64,000 nt of DNA from Fulvivirga ligni (GTDB taxonomy: Bacteria; Bacteroidota; Bacteroidia; Cytophagales; Cyclobacteriaceae), in NCBI RefSeq assembly GCF_021389935.1, contig NZ_CP089979.1, positions 3,267,001 to 3,331,000 on the forward strand, in the 5' to 3' direction. Below, in pieces: positions 18,761-27,072 of the stretch. The position numbers and the translations under genes were made by a program. The notes below the pieces were generated by a model, which saw nothing but the letters and a program-made list of their open reading frames with translations, was not told the DNA's origin and searched no databases. Within the stretch, counting starts at the first letter, position 1; each line of letters starts with the position of its first letter.

Positions 18761-20482
18761 ATGAAATTGATAGTAATTACATTCTTGCTGAGTTTGCCAG
18801 GATGCAAAACTCAGCAAGATGTAAATGCTCCTGACCTGAAAACATACTGCAATCCGGTGAACTTGAGCTACCGTTTCAGTCTGGAAGCACCTTCCAGAAG
18901 AGAGGCTGCGGACCCTGCCATTGTCCTTTTTAAGGATACATACTATTTGTTTGCTTCCAAATCAGGAGGGTATTGGTATTCCGATGATCTCCTGGATTGG
19001 CAACTGGTAATTACTGATGAAATTCCTGTAGAAGATTATGCTCCAACGGCCATTGGAATAGGAGACACACTCTATTTTTTGGCCTCTTCAGGAAGCAAAA
19101 GCACGGTCTATAAGTCTGTAGATCCTAAGCAGGGTAAGTGGAGCGTAGCGGTAGATGAGTTGGATGCCACTGTTTGGGATCCTGCACTTTTTATGGATGA
19201 TGATGACCGGTTGTATCTGTACTGGGGCTGCTCTAATCAGCAACCATTATACGGGGTGGAAGTGGATTATAAAAATGATTTCAGCTTTATCGGAAAGCCG
19301 AAAAATCTTAAATATCCTGATCCTACTCATAATGGATGGGAAGTGTTTGGTGAGTATAATGAAGATAGGGCCACTAAACCCTGGATAGAAGCGCCCTGGA
19401 TGAATAAACATAATGGGAAATATTACCTTCAGTATTCAAGTCCGGGTACACAGTTTAAAAGTTATTCAGATGCCGCGTATGTATCTGATAGCCCTCTTGG
19501 ACCATTTGAGGTGCAAGTACATAATCCCATGGTTTACAGGCCAGAAGGTTATATAGGAGGTGCAGGACATGGAAATACCTTTGCTGATAAATATGGAAAC
19601 CATTGGCACATAGGTACCGGAACCATATCTCAAAAAGATATTTTCGAGCGGAGGCTGGTGCTATTCCCTTCGTATTATGATGAGGATGGCGTATTGCATT
19701 CCATTACAAAGTATGGTGACTATCCTTACATCATGCCTGAAGCTAAAACAAGTGGTTTTGAAGAGGTTTTCGCAGGCTGGATGCTGCTTTCATATAATAA
19801 AAAGGTACAGGTTTCTTCACAGTTAGCAGGGTTCTCTGCCACCAACATGACAGATGAAAACATCCGTACCTATTGGGTCGCTGGCAGTGGTTCTGAGGAG
19901 GAATTTGCCGTTTTAGACCTGGAGAAAGTGGCTGATGTATATGCTGTCCAGATCAATTTTGCAGAACACAATTCTTCAGTTCTGGGAAGGGATAATTCTG
20001 TTTCTCATAAATATACTCTTGAGTGGTCTGATGATGGTACCAACTGGAATATGCTCGCTGATAAGTCAGAGAACACCACAGATAATATGCATGATTACAT
20101 TCAGCTCTCTCAAAAAATAGCCTGCAGATATCTGAGACTACAAAATATCAAAGTGCCCAGTGGAAATTTGGCAATCAGCGGATTCCGGGTTTTTGGAAAA
20201 GGAAATGGAGCACCACCTGCTCAAGTCCCTTTGCTGGGAGCTTCCAGAGATGATGAAGATAGGAGAGTGGTGAAACTAAGCTGGACACCCGCAGAAGGAG
20301 CGATTGGCTACAATATCAGCTATGGTATCGCTGAAGATAAGCTCTATCTTAATTATATGGTTTATGATGTCAATGAGCTTACTATCAATAGTTTAAATGT
20401 TGATCAGGCTTATACCTTTTCCATAGAGTCATTCAATGAAAATGGCATTACCACCTCTGATATTCTTACCTCTATTCAATAA
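18761..20482 (+). CDS. GH43-family glycosidase with discoidin and Fn3 domains, lipoprotein
   Basis: A 573-residue secreted lipoprotein (signal MKLIVITFLLSLPGC). The five-bladed GH43 catalytic domain shows the acidic triad positions: ADPAIVLFKDTYYLFAS, VWDPALFMDDDDRLYLYWG and WIEAPWMNKHNGKYYLQYS. An F5/8 type C domain follows (about 345-480), then a fibronectin type III-like domain to the end. GH43 enzymes mostly remove arabinose, xylose or galactose; here it probably trims side chains. I use ATG 18761 because the longer frame starts at TTG and spoils the lipoprotein signal. Confidence 0.85.
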   Translation: MKLIVITFLLSLPGCKTQQDVNAPDLKTYCNPVNLSYRFSLEAPSRREAADPAIVLFKDTYYLFASKSGGYWYSDDLLDWQLVITDEIPVEDYAPTAIGIGDTLYFLASSGSKSTVYKSVDPKQGKWSVAVDELDATVWDPALFMDDDDRLYLYWGCSNQQPLYGVEVDYKNDFSFIGKPKNLKYPDPTHNGWEVFGEYNEDRATKPWIEAPWMNKHNGKYYLQYSSPGTQFKSYSDAAYVSDSPLGPFEVQVHNPMVYRPEGYIGGAGHGNTFADKYGNHWHIGTGTISQKDIFERRLVLFPSYYDEDGVLHSITKYGDYPYIMPEAKTSGFEEVFAGWMLLSYNKKVQVSSQLAGFSATNMTDENIRTYWVAGSGSEEEFAVLDLEKVADVYAVQINFAEHNSSVLGRDNSVSHKYTLEWSDDGTNWNMLADKSENTTDNMHDYIQLSQKIACRYLRLQNIKVPSGNLAISGFRVFGKGNGAPPAQVPLLGASRDDEDRRVVKLSWTPAEGAIGYNISYGIAEDKLYLNYMVYDVNELTINSLNVDQAYTFSIESFNENGITTSDILTSIQ

Positions 20483-20758
20483 AATCTACACTAACCTAAA
20501 CCCAATTAAAATGAATCAACAATATACTTCCTTTCGACCCGCTGGTTCGGTCCTTCTGCTTAGGAAACTCAGATCAAATACAACTTAGGATTGATCATAA
20601 ACCGCCCGGTCTATAAGCATACTAGCTGGTTTCAATGTCCGGCAGGTATCATAGATGGGCTGAATAGACTAAAAACTTCTAAGGGACTTTAAATTCAAAA
20701 TATAAAACAGATTCAACCTTGTGATTAATATTTTAATTAACCAAACCCAAACCCTATT

Positions 20759-22336
20759 ATGAAAAACACACCCAATTGGATTAAAACGATGCTAGCTGTA
20801 ATGGTTATAATACCATCCTTTTTAATTACCAGCTGTGAAGAAAATGAATTTCAGAAGATGCAGAATGCTGCCTCAAAAGAATTACAAGAGGCGGATACCA
20901 CTATTCAAAAAAATGCCAATGCGCGGGTGATCAATCCGGCAAGTCAGGCTGGCCTTACTTATGATGGCTTTGTTAATGCATTTGTGGTAACTGATGGCAA
21001 TGGTCAAACCTACATAGTCGATGGTTTAAATAAACGAGACCGAGCATATTTTTGGGGACAGGCCTTCATGATTACCGCGTTGATTGATGGATATGAGCGT
21101 AACCCTAATGATGATAGAAGGCAAAGGGTCATAGATTTGACTAATTCCTTCTTAAATAAGGAAACTTATGACTGGTCATGGAATACTTGGACAGATGATA
21201 TAGCATGGGCCTGTATTGCTGTCATTAGAGCTTATCATGCGGTGGGAGATCCAACTTATCTTACTGTTGCAAAGAATAATTGGGACTTTGCCTATCATCG
21301 AGGCTGGGACAACAGTCTTGGAGGTGGTCTGTGGGAAAATATGGATAAGCATACCAAAGCAGCCTTAGCAAATGGGCCTACCATCATTGCCGGAATTTTT
21401 ATTTATGAGGCCACTGGTGATGAGTGGTACCTTGATAGATGTAAAGAAATATATTCCTGGTACCGAAGTAATCTCTTCAACCCAAATACTGGTGTAGTCA
21501 ATGAGGCGGTGGTAAACGATGGGTCTATTCAATATTCTGACAATGCATACAATACAGGTTCCTTTATTAATGCGGCAGCATCTCTCTACAAACATACAGG
21601 TGAAGCTCATTATTTGACTGACGCCCAAATAGCTGCTGATCATGTAGTCTCCAGATTTCCGGTAATGACTCAAGAGGCTGATGCATGTATGAGAGGTATT
21701 GCTAAACTGGCTCGGGAGAATAACCTGACAGCCAAATATTACCCTTGGCTTGCCGCACAGTGTGAAGCAGCATGGAATAGCAGAAATACAGGGCTAAACA
21801 TCACCAATAATGACTGGAGTAGAACTACAGGAGGTGGAGAGCAATATGCCATGCAATGCATAAGCGCTGTTACAGCACAAATGGTAACGCCTGAGCAGAA
21901 CATAGCGATTAATTCAGGGACTACTTACAATATCATATCCAAGGTTAGCGATAAAGCTCTGGATGTTGATGGCGCCTCAACGGAAAATGGAGGTAATGTG
22001 CTTATCTGGTCACCTACGGGACAGAGTAATCAGCGCTGGATTGTAACGGAAGTAGATCAGGATATATACAGCATTATTTCTGAAAACAGCGGATTAAGTC
22101 TCGATGTAGAAGGCGGAAGCAATCAAAATGGAGCCAATGTACTACAATGGACCTGGCAAAATAATGCTAATCAGAGATGGTACCTACAGCCAGATGGAGA
22201 AGGGTATTTTTCCATTATTTCAGTGGCTAGCGGTAAAGCATTGGATGTAGAAGCGGGCTCTGCGGCCAATGGAGCCAATATCATACAATGGACAGAGAAT
22301 GGACAAAGCAACCAAAAATGGCGATTTGTACAATAG
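20759..22336 (+). CDS. GH76 endo-alpha-1,6-mannanase with ricin-type lectin domain
   Basis: A surface lipoprotein predicted to cut alpha-1,6-mannan backbones. The signal ends at Cys26, followed by EENE, an outer-surface export pattern. The GH76 domain covers about residues 65-375, with the catalytic Asp pair in WTDDIAW (146-147) and the family segments YFWGQAFMITALIDGYE and YNTGSFINAAASLY. A ricin-type beta-trefoil (about 383-525) carries three QxW-like repeats (NQRWIV, NQRWYL, NQKWRF) and may bind mannan. The 276-bp spacer upstream holds only a 25-codon frame of doubtful meaning. A strong hairpin follows. Confidence 0.93.
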   Translation: MKNTPNWIKTMLAVMVIIPSFLITSCEENEFQKMQNAASKELQEADTTIQKNANARVINPASQAGLTYDGFVNAFVVTDGNGQTYIVDGLNKRDRAYFWGQAFMITALIDGYERNPNDDRRQRVIDLTNSFLNKETYDWSWNTWTDDIAWACIAVIRAYHAVGDPTYLTVAKNNWDFAYHRGWDNSLGGGLWENMDKHTKAALANGPTIIAGIFIYEATGDEWYLDRCKEIYSWYRSNLFNPNTGVVNEAVVNDGSIQYSDNAYNTGSFINAAASLYKHTGEAHYLTDAQIAADHVVSRFPVMTQEADACMRGIAKLARENNLTAKYYPWLAAQCEAAWNSRNTGLNITNNDWSRTTGGGEQYAMQCISAVTAQMVTPEQNIAINSGTTYNIISKVSDKALDVDGASTENGGNVLIWSPTGQSNQRWIVTEVDQDIYSIISENSGLSLDVEGGSNQNGANVLQWTWQNNANQRWYLQPDGEGYFSIISVASGKALDVEAGSAANGANIIQWTENGQSNQKWRFVQ

Positions 22337-22352
22337 CTAAATAGAAGTAGCA

Positions 22353-22375
22353 GAGGCAGGTGATTCACCTGCCTC
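22353..22375 (+). promoter_or_regulatory. Intergenic hairpin inside the PUL
   Basis: Perfect 10-bp stem GAGGCAGGTG-ATT-CACCTGCCTC directly after the first GH76 gene. An A-run, not a T-run, follows, so read-through to the next gene is likely. It could stabilise the upstream mRNA or partly terminate. Confidence 0.5.
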
Positions 22376-22412
22376 GGTTAAAAAAATTATTCCCACATGA
22401 AAAAATACTATT

Positions 22413-25400
22413 ATGACCATAAGAAAATACATCCATTTGTTTTGGCTCTTACTACTACTACTACAATCAAATGCTTTTGCTCAGATAGAAAATCCCAGGG
22501 CCGACTCGGCAATTAATGCTTTTAATGACGCTTTTTTAATCACGAATACGCAGGATCAAACCGCTTACAGGCGGATTATTGACAGTGCCCAGTTTGATAG
22601 TGGCTGGACGCTCGCACTCAATATCCAGGGTATGCTGGATGCCTACGAAAGATCAGGGGATGCCGGGTATGAGGCCATCCTTAACGATTTGATGGGCAGC
22701 TTCTTAGTGCTTAATTCACCTCCCTATGAATGGGATGGATGGAATGATGACCTGGCCTGGGTAGGTCTGTTAAATGCCCGTGCTCACCAGATGATCGGCA
22801 ATCAGGAGCATGTAGATGACGCCGATTATTTCTTTCGTTTGGCCTATGACCGCGGCTGGAATACTGATTTTAATGGTGGAGGCATATGGGAGCAGCAGCC
22901 TAATTATTCAACCGATGCTTCCAGCATGAGTAAAGACGCTCTTTCAAACAACCCCAATGGGCACCTTGCAGCACTTCTTTATCAAAGCACTGGAGATCAG
23001 TATTATCTGGATAAGGCGATTCAAATTTATGATTGGTCTGTCACCCACATTTTCAACCCTAAAAATGGACATGTGTATGCGGGTATCTATCGCAATGATC
23101 ATTTGAATAAGGCCTTAACAGCCTACAGTCAGGGCTCTTTTATCGACTATTCTACTTTGCTATATGACATCACTGGCGAGGAGCGCTTTCTAAGAAATGC
23201 TATATTGGCCGCGGACTATACGCTCAGCCAGCTGACTAACGAAGAAGGCATCATTTCCACCAGTCAACGGCATCATAATACCTGGGCTGGTGAATTTGCT
23301 CGCGGACTTGGCCATTTGGCAAAATCTAATCCTGAGCTTTGGAATAAGTATTATCCTGTGCTTAAGAATAATAGCGATGTTACCTGGGCTAACCGCCGTA
23401 GAGATCTTAACCTCACCTGGAACGGTTGGGCAATACCTACTGAGGAGGAAGTTGGGGTAATGTCAAATGTATATATCAGTGCGGTGGCCTTGCATCAGCA
23501 CACGCCGATAGTGCAGCCTATATTAAGTGAGATTGAAGCTGAGAACTATAACTTTTGGGCTGGAGCTCCATCTCAAAACATCACTGCAAATGCGGGTAGC
23601 ATACAACTACAAAATGATGAGTGGGCCGAATATGTAATGGAAATCCCGGAAGATGGCACCTATACCATTTCATTGGACGTTGCCGCTACATCTGCTGCTT
23701 CATTAGAACTTCTTCAGGACAAAATCACATTGACCACAGTATCGGTTCCTGCTACGAACAATTTTCAGACTTACGCCACGGTGAGTGCTCCAATCATGTT
23801 GAAGCAGGGTTTTCACGCCATAAGATTAAAGGCCGTAAATGGTGAAATCAATATCGATAAGTGGAGCACTCAAAAGTGTGATTTGATCGTGCCATCGGTA
23901 TCGGTTAATGACGCTCCAGCTACAGATGATACCGAGATCACATTAGATGAGGGTGACAACTTGCTGTTCAGTCCTCAGCCTTCAGAAGGCACATGGAGCT
24001 GGACCGGTCCTAATAATTTTTCGGCCAATACAAGGGTAGTGTCTATTACGGATATCTCACCAAGTCAGGGAGGGATTTACACTGCACATTATACAGGTCC
24101 CGAGGGCTGCATATCAGTGCAGGACTTTAGGGTGACATTAAGTAGCTGTGATCCTACAGCATTAACTACCACAGTAACGGTGTTTAATGACGGTTGGCAA
24201 GAGACCAGCGGTGATATTGAGGCGGGTAGCTATGTGAAAATAACAAGCTCTCCTGAGGCAGGCAGTTGGAGCTGGACTGGCCCTAATGGGTTTACAGCTA
24301 ATACTAGAGAAATTACGTTTAACAGCATTGGCTATGAAAATGCAGGTGAATATACACTCACCTATCACAATGCCAATGGTTGTGAAAGCACAACACAGGT
24401 CACATTAGCATTGATGGGTGAGGACCCGTGCAGTTCGGCTATCATTCCTTATATAAACATCAATGGCTGGAAGGAAGGCACCTATGGTTCTGTCAATGAG
24501 GGCGCTAGTTTTCAATTCGGACCGCAACCTACTTACGGTAGTTGGAGCTGGTCAGGTCCTGCGGGGTTCACCTCCAACCAGCGGGAGGTATCGGTCAACG
24601 ATTTTGATCAAACTAAAGCCGGAACCTATACGGCCACTTATACCAATGAACAAGGCTGTGTAAGCACTCAGGAGTTTATCATAGGTCTGGCGGGCTGCAC
24701 ATCTGCTTCCATTGTGCCGGATATTACGGTAAACGGAACGCCATGGGCTTATTCTGATTCGATTTCTCTTACCTCTGGTGGCAGCTATACCATCACCCCT
24801 CCGGATATTGGCGGGCATTGGAGCTGGACTGGAGATAACAATGGCGGAGAACGTTGGGAAGGACTTTTCGGATTTTCGTCAAACGAACGCATCGTTTCTT
24901 TTAGTAATGTTCTTGATATCAGAGGCGGGAAATTAACGCTCATGCATGCTGATGAAAATGCCTGTATAAGTACTTATGCCATAGATATTTATGTGGAAGG
25001 AGATGATTACTGTGCCACTCAAATTACACCATACATCAATGTGAATAATGAGGGCTGGGAGCAGTCATCTAGTGGTGCACTTGAATTAGGACAAGGTTTT
25101 ACCACCGGTCCTCAACTAGCGGATTCAAAAAGGGCGCATTGGATATGGACCGGTCCTGATGGCTTTAATGCTGAAAAGCGAGAGATTTCCATCAATAACA
25201 TTCAGGAGAATCAGCTAGGAACGTACAAAGTGGTGGCCGTCAATAACATTGGCTGCAAAAGTTCTATCGATTATATCATTGCTATAGGCACTGAAGATGT
25301 AGTAGCTACGGAGGTGGCGCATAAAGATGCTGAAATCATATTTTATCCTAATCCAGCCACCGAAACAGTAAAAATTATGGGCATTGCGGAAGATGCTGAA

Positions 25401-25556
25401 GTGCAGGTTTTTGATTTGAATGGAAGGAGTCAAACCGCCAATGTGAGCTATCAGGATAGCGGAGAGGCATGGTTGGACATGACCAGGCTCAAGCCGGGCA
25501 TCTATTTTATTAAAGTGAATAATGAGAATAAAGCATTCAAGCTGATCAAACAATAG
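22413..25556 (+). CDS. Multidomain GH76 alpha-mannanase with CBM, Ig-like repeats and T9SS sorting domain
   Basis: A 1047-residue secreted endo-alpha-1,6-mannanase candidate. A Sec signal peptide (FWLLLLLLQSNAFAQ) precedes a GH76 domain (about 30-365) with the catalytic Asp pair in GWNDDLAWVGL (112-113). A CBM6/35-like domain follows (EIEAENYNFWAG, about 372-480). Then come five repeats of about 95 residues with the core W-S-W-T-GP-x-GF and a conserved Gly-Cys. The C-terminus (FYPNPATETVKI to GIYFIKVNN) is a type A T9SS sorting domain, so the protein should be surface-attached or released. The Ig-like repeats recur in the next gene. Confidence 0.9.
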   Translation: MTIRKYIHLFWLLLLLLQSNAFAQIENPRADSAINAFNDAFLITNTQDQTAYRRIIDSAQFDSGWTLALNIQGMLDAYERSGDAGYEAILNDLMGSFLVLNSPPYEWDGWNDDLAWVGLLNARAHQMIGNQEHVDDADYFFRLAYDRGWNTDFNGGGIWEQQPNYSTDASSMSKDALSNNPNGHLAALLYQSTGDQYYLDKAIQIYDWSVTHIFNPKNGHVYAGIYRNDHLNKALTAYSQGSFIDYSTLLYDITGEERFLRNAILAADYTLSQLTNEEGIISTSQRHHNTWAGEFARGLGHLAKSNPELWNKYYPVLKNNSDVTWANRRRDLNLTWNGWAIPTEEEVGVMSNVYISAVALHQHTPIVQPILSEIEAENYNFWAGAPSQNITANAGSIQLQNDEWAEYVMEIPEDGTYTISLDVAATSAASLELLQDKITLTTVSVPATNNFQTYATVSAPIMLKQGFHAIRLKAVNGEINIDKWSTQKCDLIVPSVSVNDAPATDDTEITLDEGDNLLFSPQPSEGTWSWTGPNNFSANTRVVSITDISPSQGGIYTAHYTGPEGCISVQDFRVTLSSCDPTALTTTVTVFNDGWQETSGDIEAGSYVKITSSPEAGSWSWTGPNGFTANTREITFNSIGYENAGEYTLTYHNANGCESTTQVTLALMGEDPCSSAIIPYININGWKEGTYGSVNEGASFQFGPQPTYGSWSWSGPAGFTSNQREVSVNDFDQTKAGTYTATYTNEQGCVSTQEFIIGLAGCTSASIVPDITVNGTPWAYSDSISLTSGGSYTITPPDIGGHWSWTGDNNGGERWEGLFGFSSNERIVSFSNVLDIRGGKLTLMHADENACISTYAIDIYVEGDDYCATQITPYINVNNEGWEQSSSGALELGQGFTTGPQLADSKRAHWIWTGPDGFNAEKREISINNIQENQLGTYKVVAVNNIGCKSSIDYIIAIGTEDVVATEVAHKDAEIIFYPNPATETVKIMGIAEDAEVQVFDLNGRSQTANVSYQDSGEAWLDMTRLKPGIYFIKVNNENKAFKLIKQ

Positions 25557-25559
25557 AGA

Positions 25560-27044
25560 ATGAGATTTATGATGAGAAAATTAGTGATGAGTATTTGGGT
25601 AGTGGTGGTTGCCATTTCTGCAGCGCAGGGCCAGATAAGAATAGTTTGTGTGGGAAATAGCATCACAGAAGGTTGGGGCTTGCGTAACTCGATAACGGAG
25701 TCGTATCCTGCGCGCCTTGGCGCTATGCTCGGGCCGAATTATTCAGTACTTAATTGTGGTGCAAGTGGCAAAACTATGTTTAAAAACGTGGCCGATACCT
25801 ACTGGACCACCGGTAAATTAGAAAGAGCCAAAGACTTTCAACCCGACATTGTGGTGATTGCACTCGGCACCAATGATGGAGATTCTTTCAGATGGAAGCC
25901 TCATAAGCAGGAGTTCAAAGGAGACTATTTATCTATGATGAAGGCATTTCGTGAAGATGGGAGAGATCCCATCTTCATTTTAGCGCATTGTCCGCCATTA
26001 TTTGCCAGCGAAGATCAGAACTACAATATCAGTCAGGAAGTGATTCCCATCATTCAACAAATTGAATCTGAGGAACATACCTACTCAGTAGATTTTTATA
26101 ATGAATTGATTAATGATGCAAAGTTATTTCCCGATGGGGTGCATCCGGGAGTTTCCGGGTCTGTTAAAATGGCGCAGGTCCTACGGTCGGCACTTTCTCA
26201 GGCTCTGATATCTGAAGGAAAGATTACTGTGAATGGAACCCATCAATCGGCGAATGCCGTGGAGGTAAAAGTTGGGGATAAGGTGGTGCTGGATCCTTTA
26301 GTTTCAGGTGGAAAATGGAGTTGGCGAGGACCGAATGGTTTTACCTCATCTGACCAGAAAATTGCAATAAAAAAGATTCAGATGAATCAGGGTGGCTTCT
26401 ATATTGGGAATCATACCAGCTCAGCAGGAGCACAGAAAATGGTGGTGTTCCGAGTGTCTGTTGAAGGGTGTGCGCCCTCTGAGATTGAGCCGTCAATGAA
26501 AAATGGATCTGAATGGCAGGCGGTAGATGCATTATCCGTGCCTGCGGGATCAAATATTGCTTTTGGCCCACAGCCTGCTGCTGGTGCCTGGTACTGGGAA
26601 GGCCCCAACGGGTTTACTATGACTGCTCGTGAGTTCTCGCTCAATGCCATTAAAAATGCTCAGGAAGGGGAGTACATCGCCACTTATTATAATGAACAAG
26701 GATGCTCATCTACAAAGACCTTTCAGGTAGAGGTGACCGGTGAAGATGTGTGTCTGTTGGAAGGAATTACGCCCTACATTCAGGTAGAAGGGGAATGGAA
26801 GCAGCAGGCAGAGATATCTGTATCACAAGGAGGTACCATTCGTTTTGGTCCTCATCCAGTTCAAATGCAAACCTGGACCTGGAAGGGGCCCAATGGTTTT
26901 ACTGCCAAAGGCCGGGAAATAACTATAAAGGATATTGATCAAACGAAGGAAGGAAGATATGAAGCCTTTTTCAATGATGAAGAAGGCTGTAAGGATAGCC
27001 TGGAGTTCCATGTTAAAATGAAACCCTTAACTTCAGGGAAGTGA
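25560..27044 (+). CDS. SGNH-hydrolase esterase with three Ig-like repeats
   Basis: A secreted SGNH/GDSL hydrolase, probably a carbohydrate esterase removing acetyl or similar groups from the polysaccharide. The N-terminal signal peptide has several possible ATG starts at 25560-25575. Block I is VGNSITEGWG with Ser34, block III is ALGTNDG, and the Asp-His pair is in FPDGVHPGVSG. The C-terminal half holds three repeats with W-(S/Y/T)-W-x-GPNGF, homologous to those of the adjacent GH76 enzyme. It lacks an obvious T9SS sorting domain. The start lies 3 bp after the previous stop, so translation is probably coupled. Confidence 0.85.
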   Translation: MRFMMRKLVMSIWVVVVAISAAQGQIRIVCVGNSITEGWGLRNSITESYPARLGAMLGPNYSVLNCGASGKTMFKNVADTYWTTGKLERAKDFQPDIVVIALGTNDGDSFRWKPHKQEFKGDYLSMMKAFREDGRDPIFILAHCPPLFASEDQNYNISQEVIPIIQQIESEEHTYSVDFYNELINDAKLFPDGVHPGVSGSVKMAQVLRSALSQALISEGKITVNGTHQSANAVEVKVGDKVVLDPLVSGGKWSWRGPNGFTSSDQKIAIKKIQMNQGGFYIGNHTSSAGAQKMVVFRVSVEGCAPSEIEPSMKNGSEWQAVDALSVPAGSNIAFGPQPAAGAWYWEGPNGFTMTAREFSLNAIKNAQEGEYIATYYNEQGCSSTKTFQVEVTGEDVCLLEGITPYIQVEGEWKQQAEISVSQGGTIRFGPHPVQMQTWTWKGPNGFTAKGREITIKDIDQTKEGRYEAFFNDEEGCKDSLEFHVKMKPLTSGK

Positions 27045-27072
27045 GAATAACCTTAATTAATCAATCTGCTTC

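Noticed and set aside
20510-20587. A 25-codon frame in the spacer between GH43 and the first GH76 gene
   Set aside because: Too short, no motif, and the rest of the spacer carries no supporting signal.
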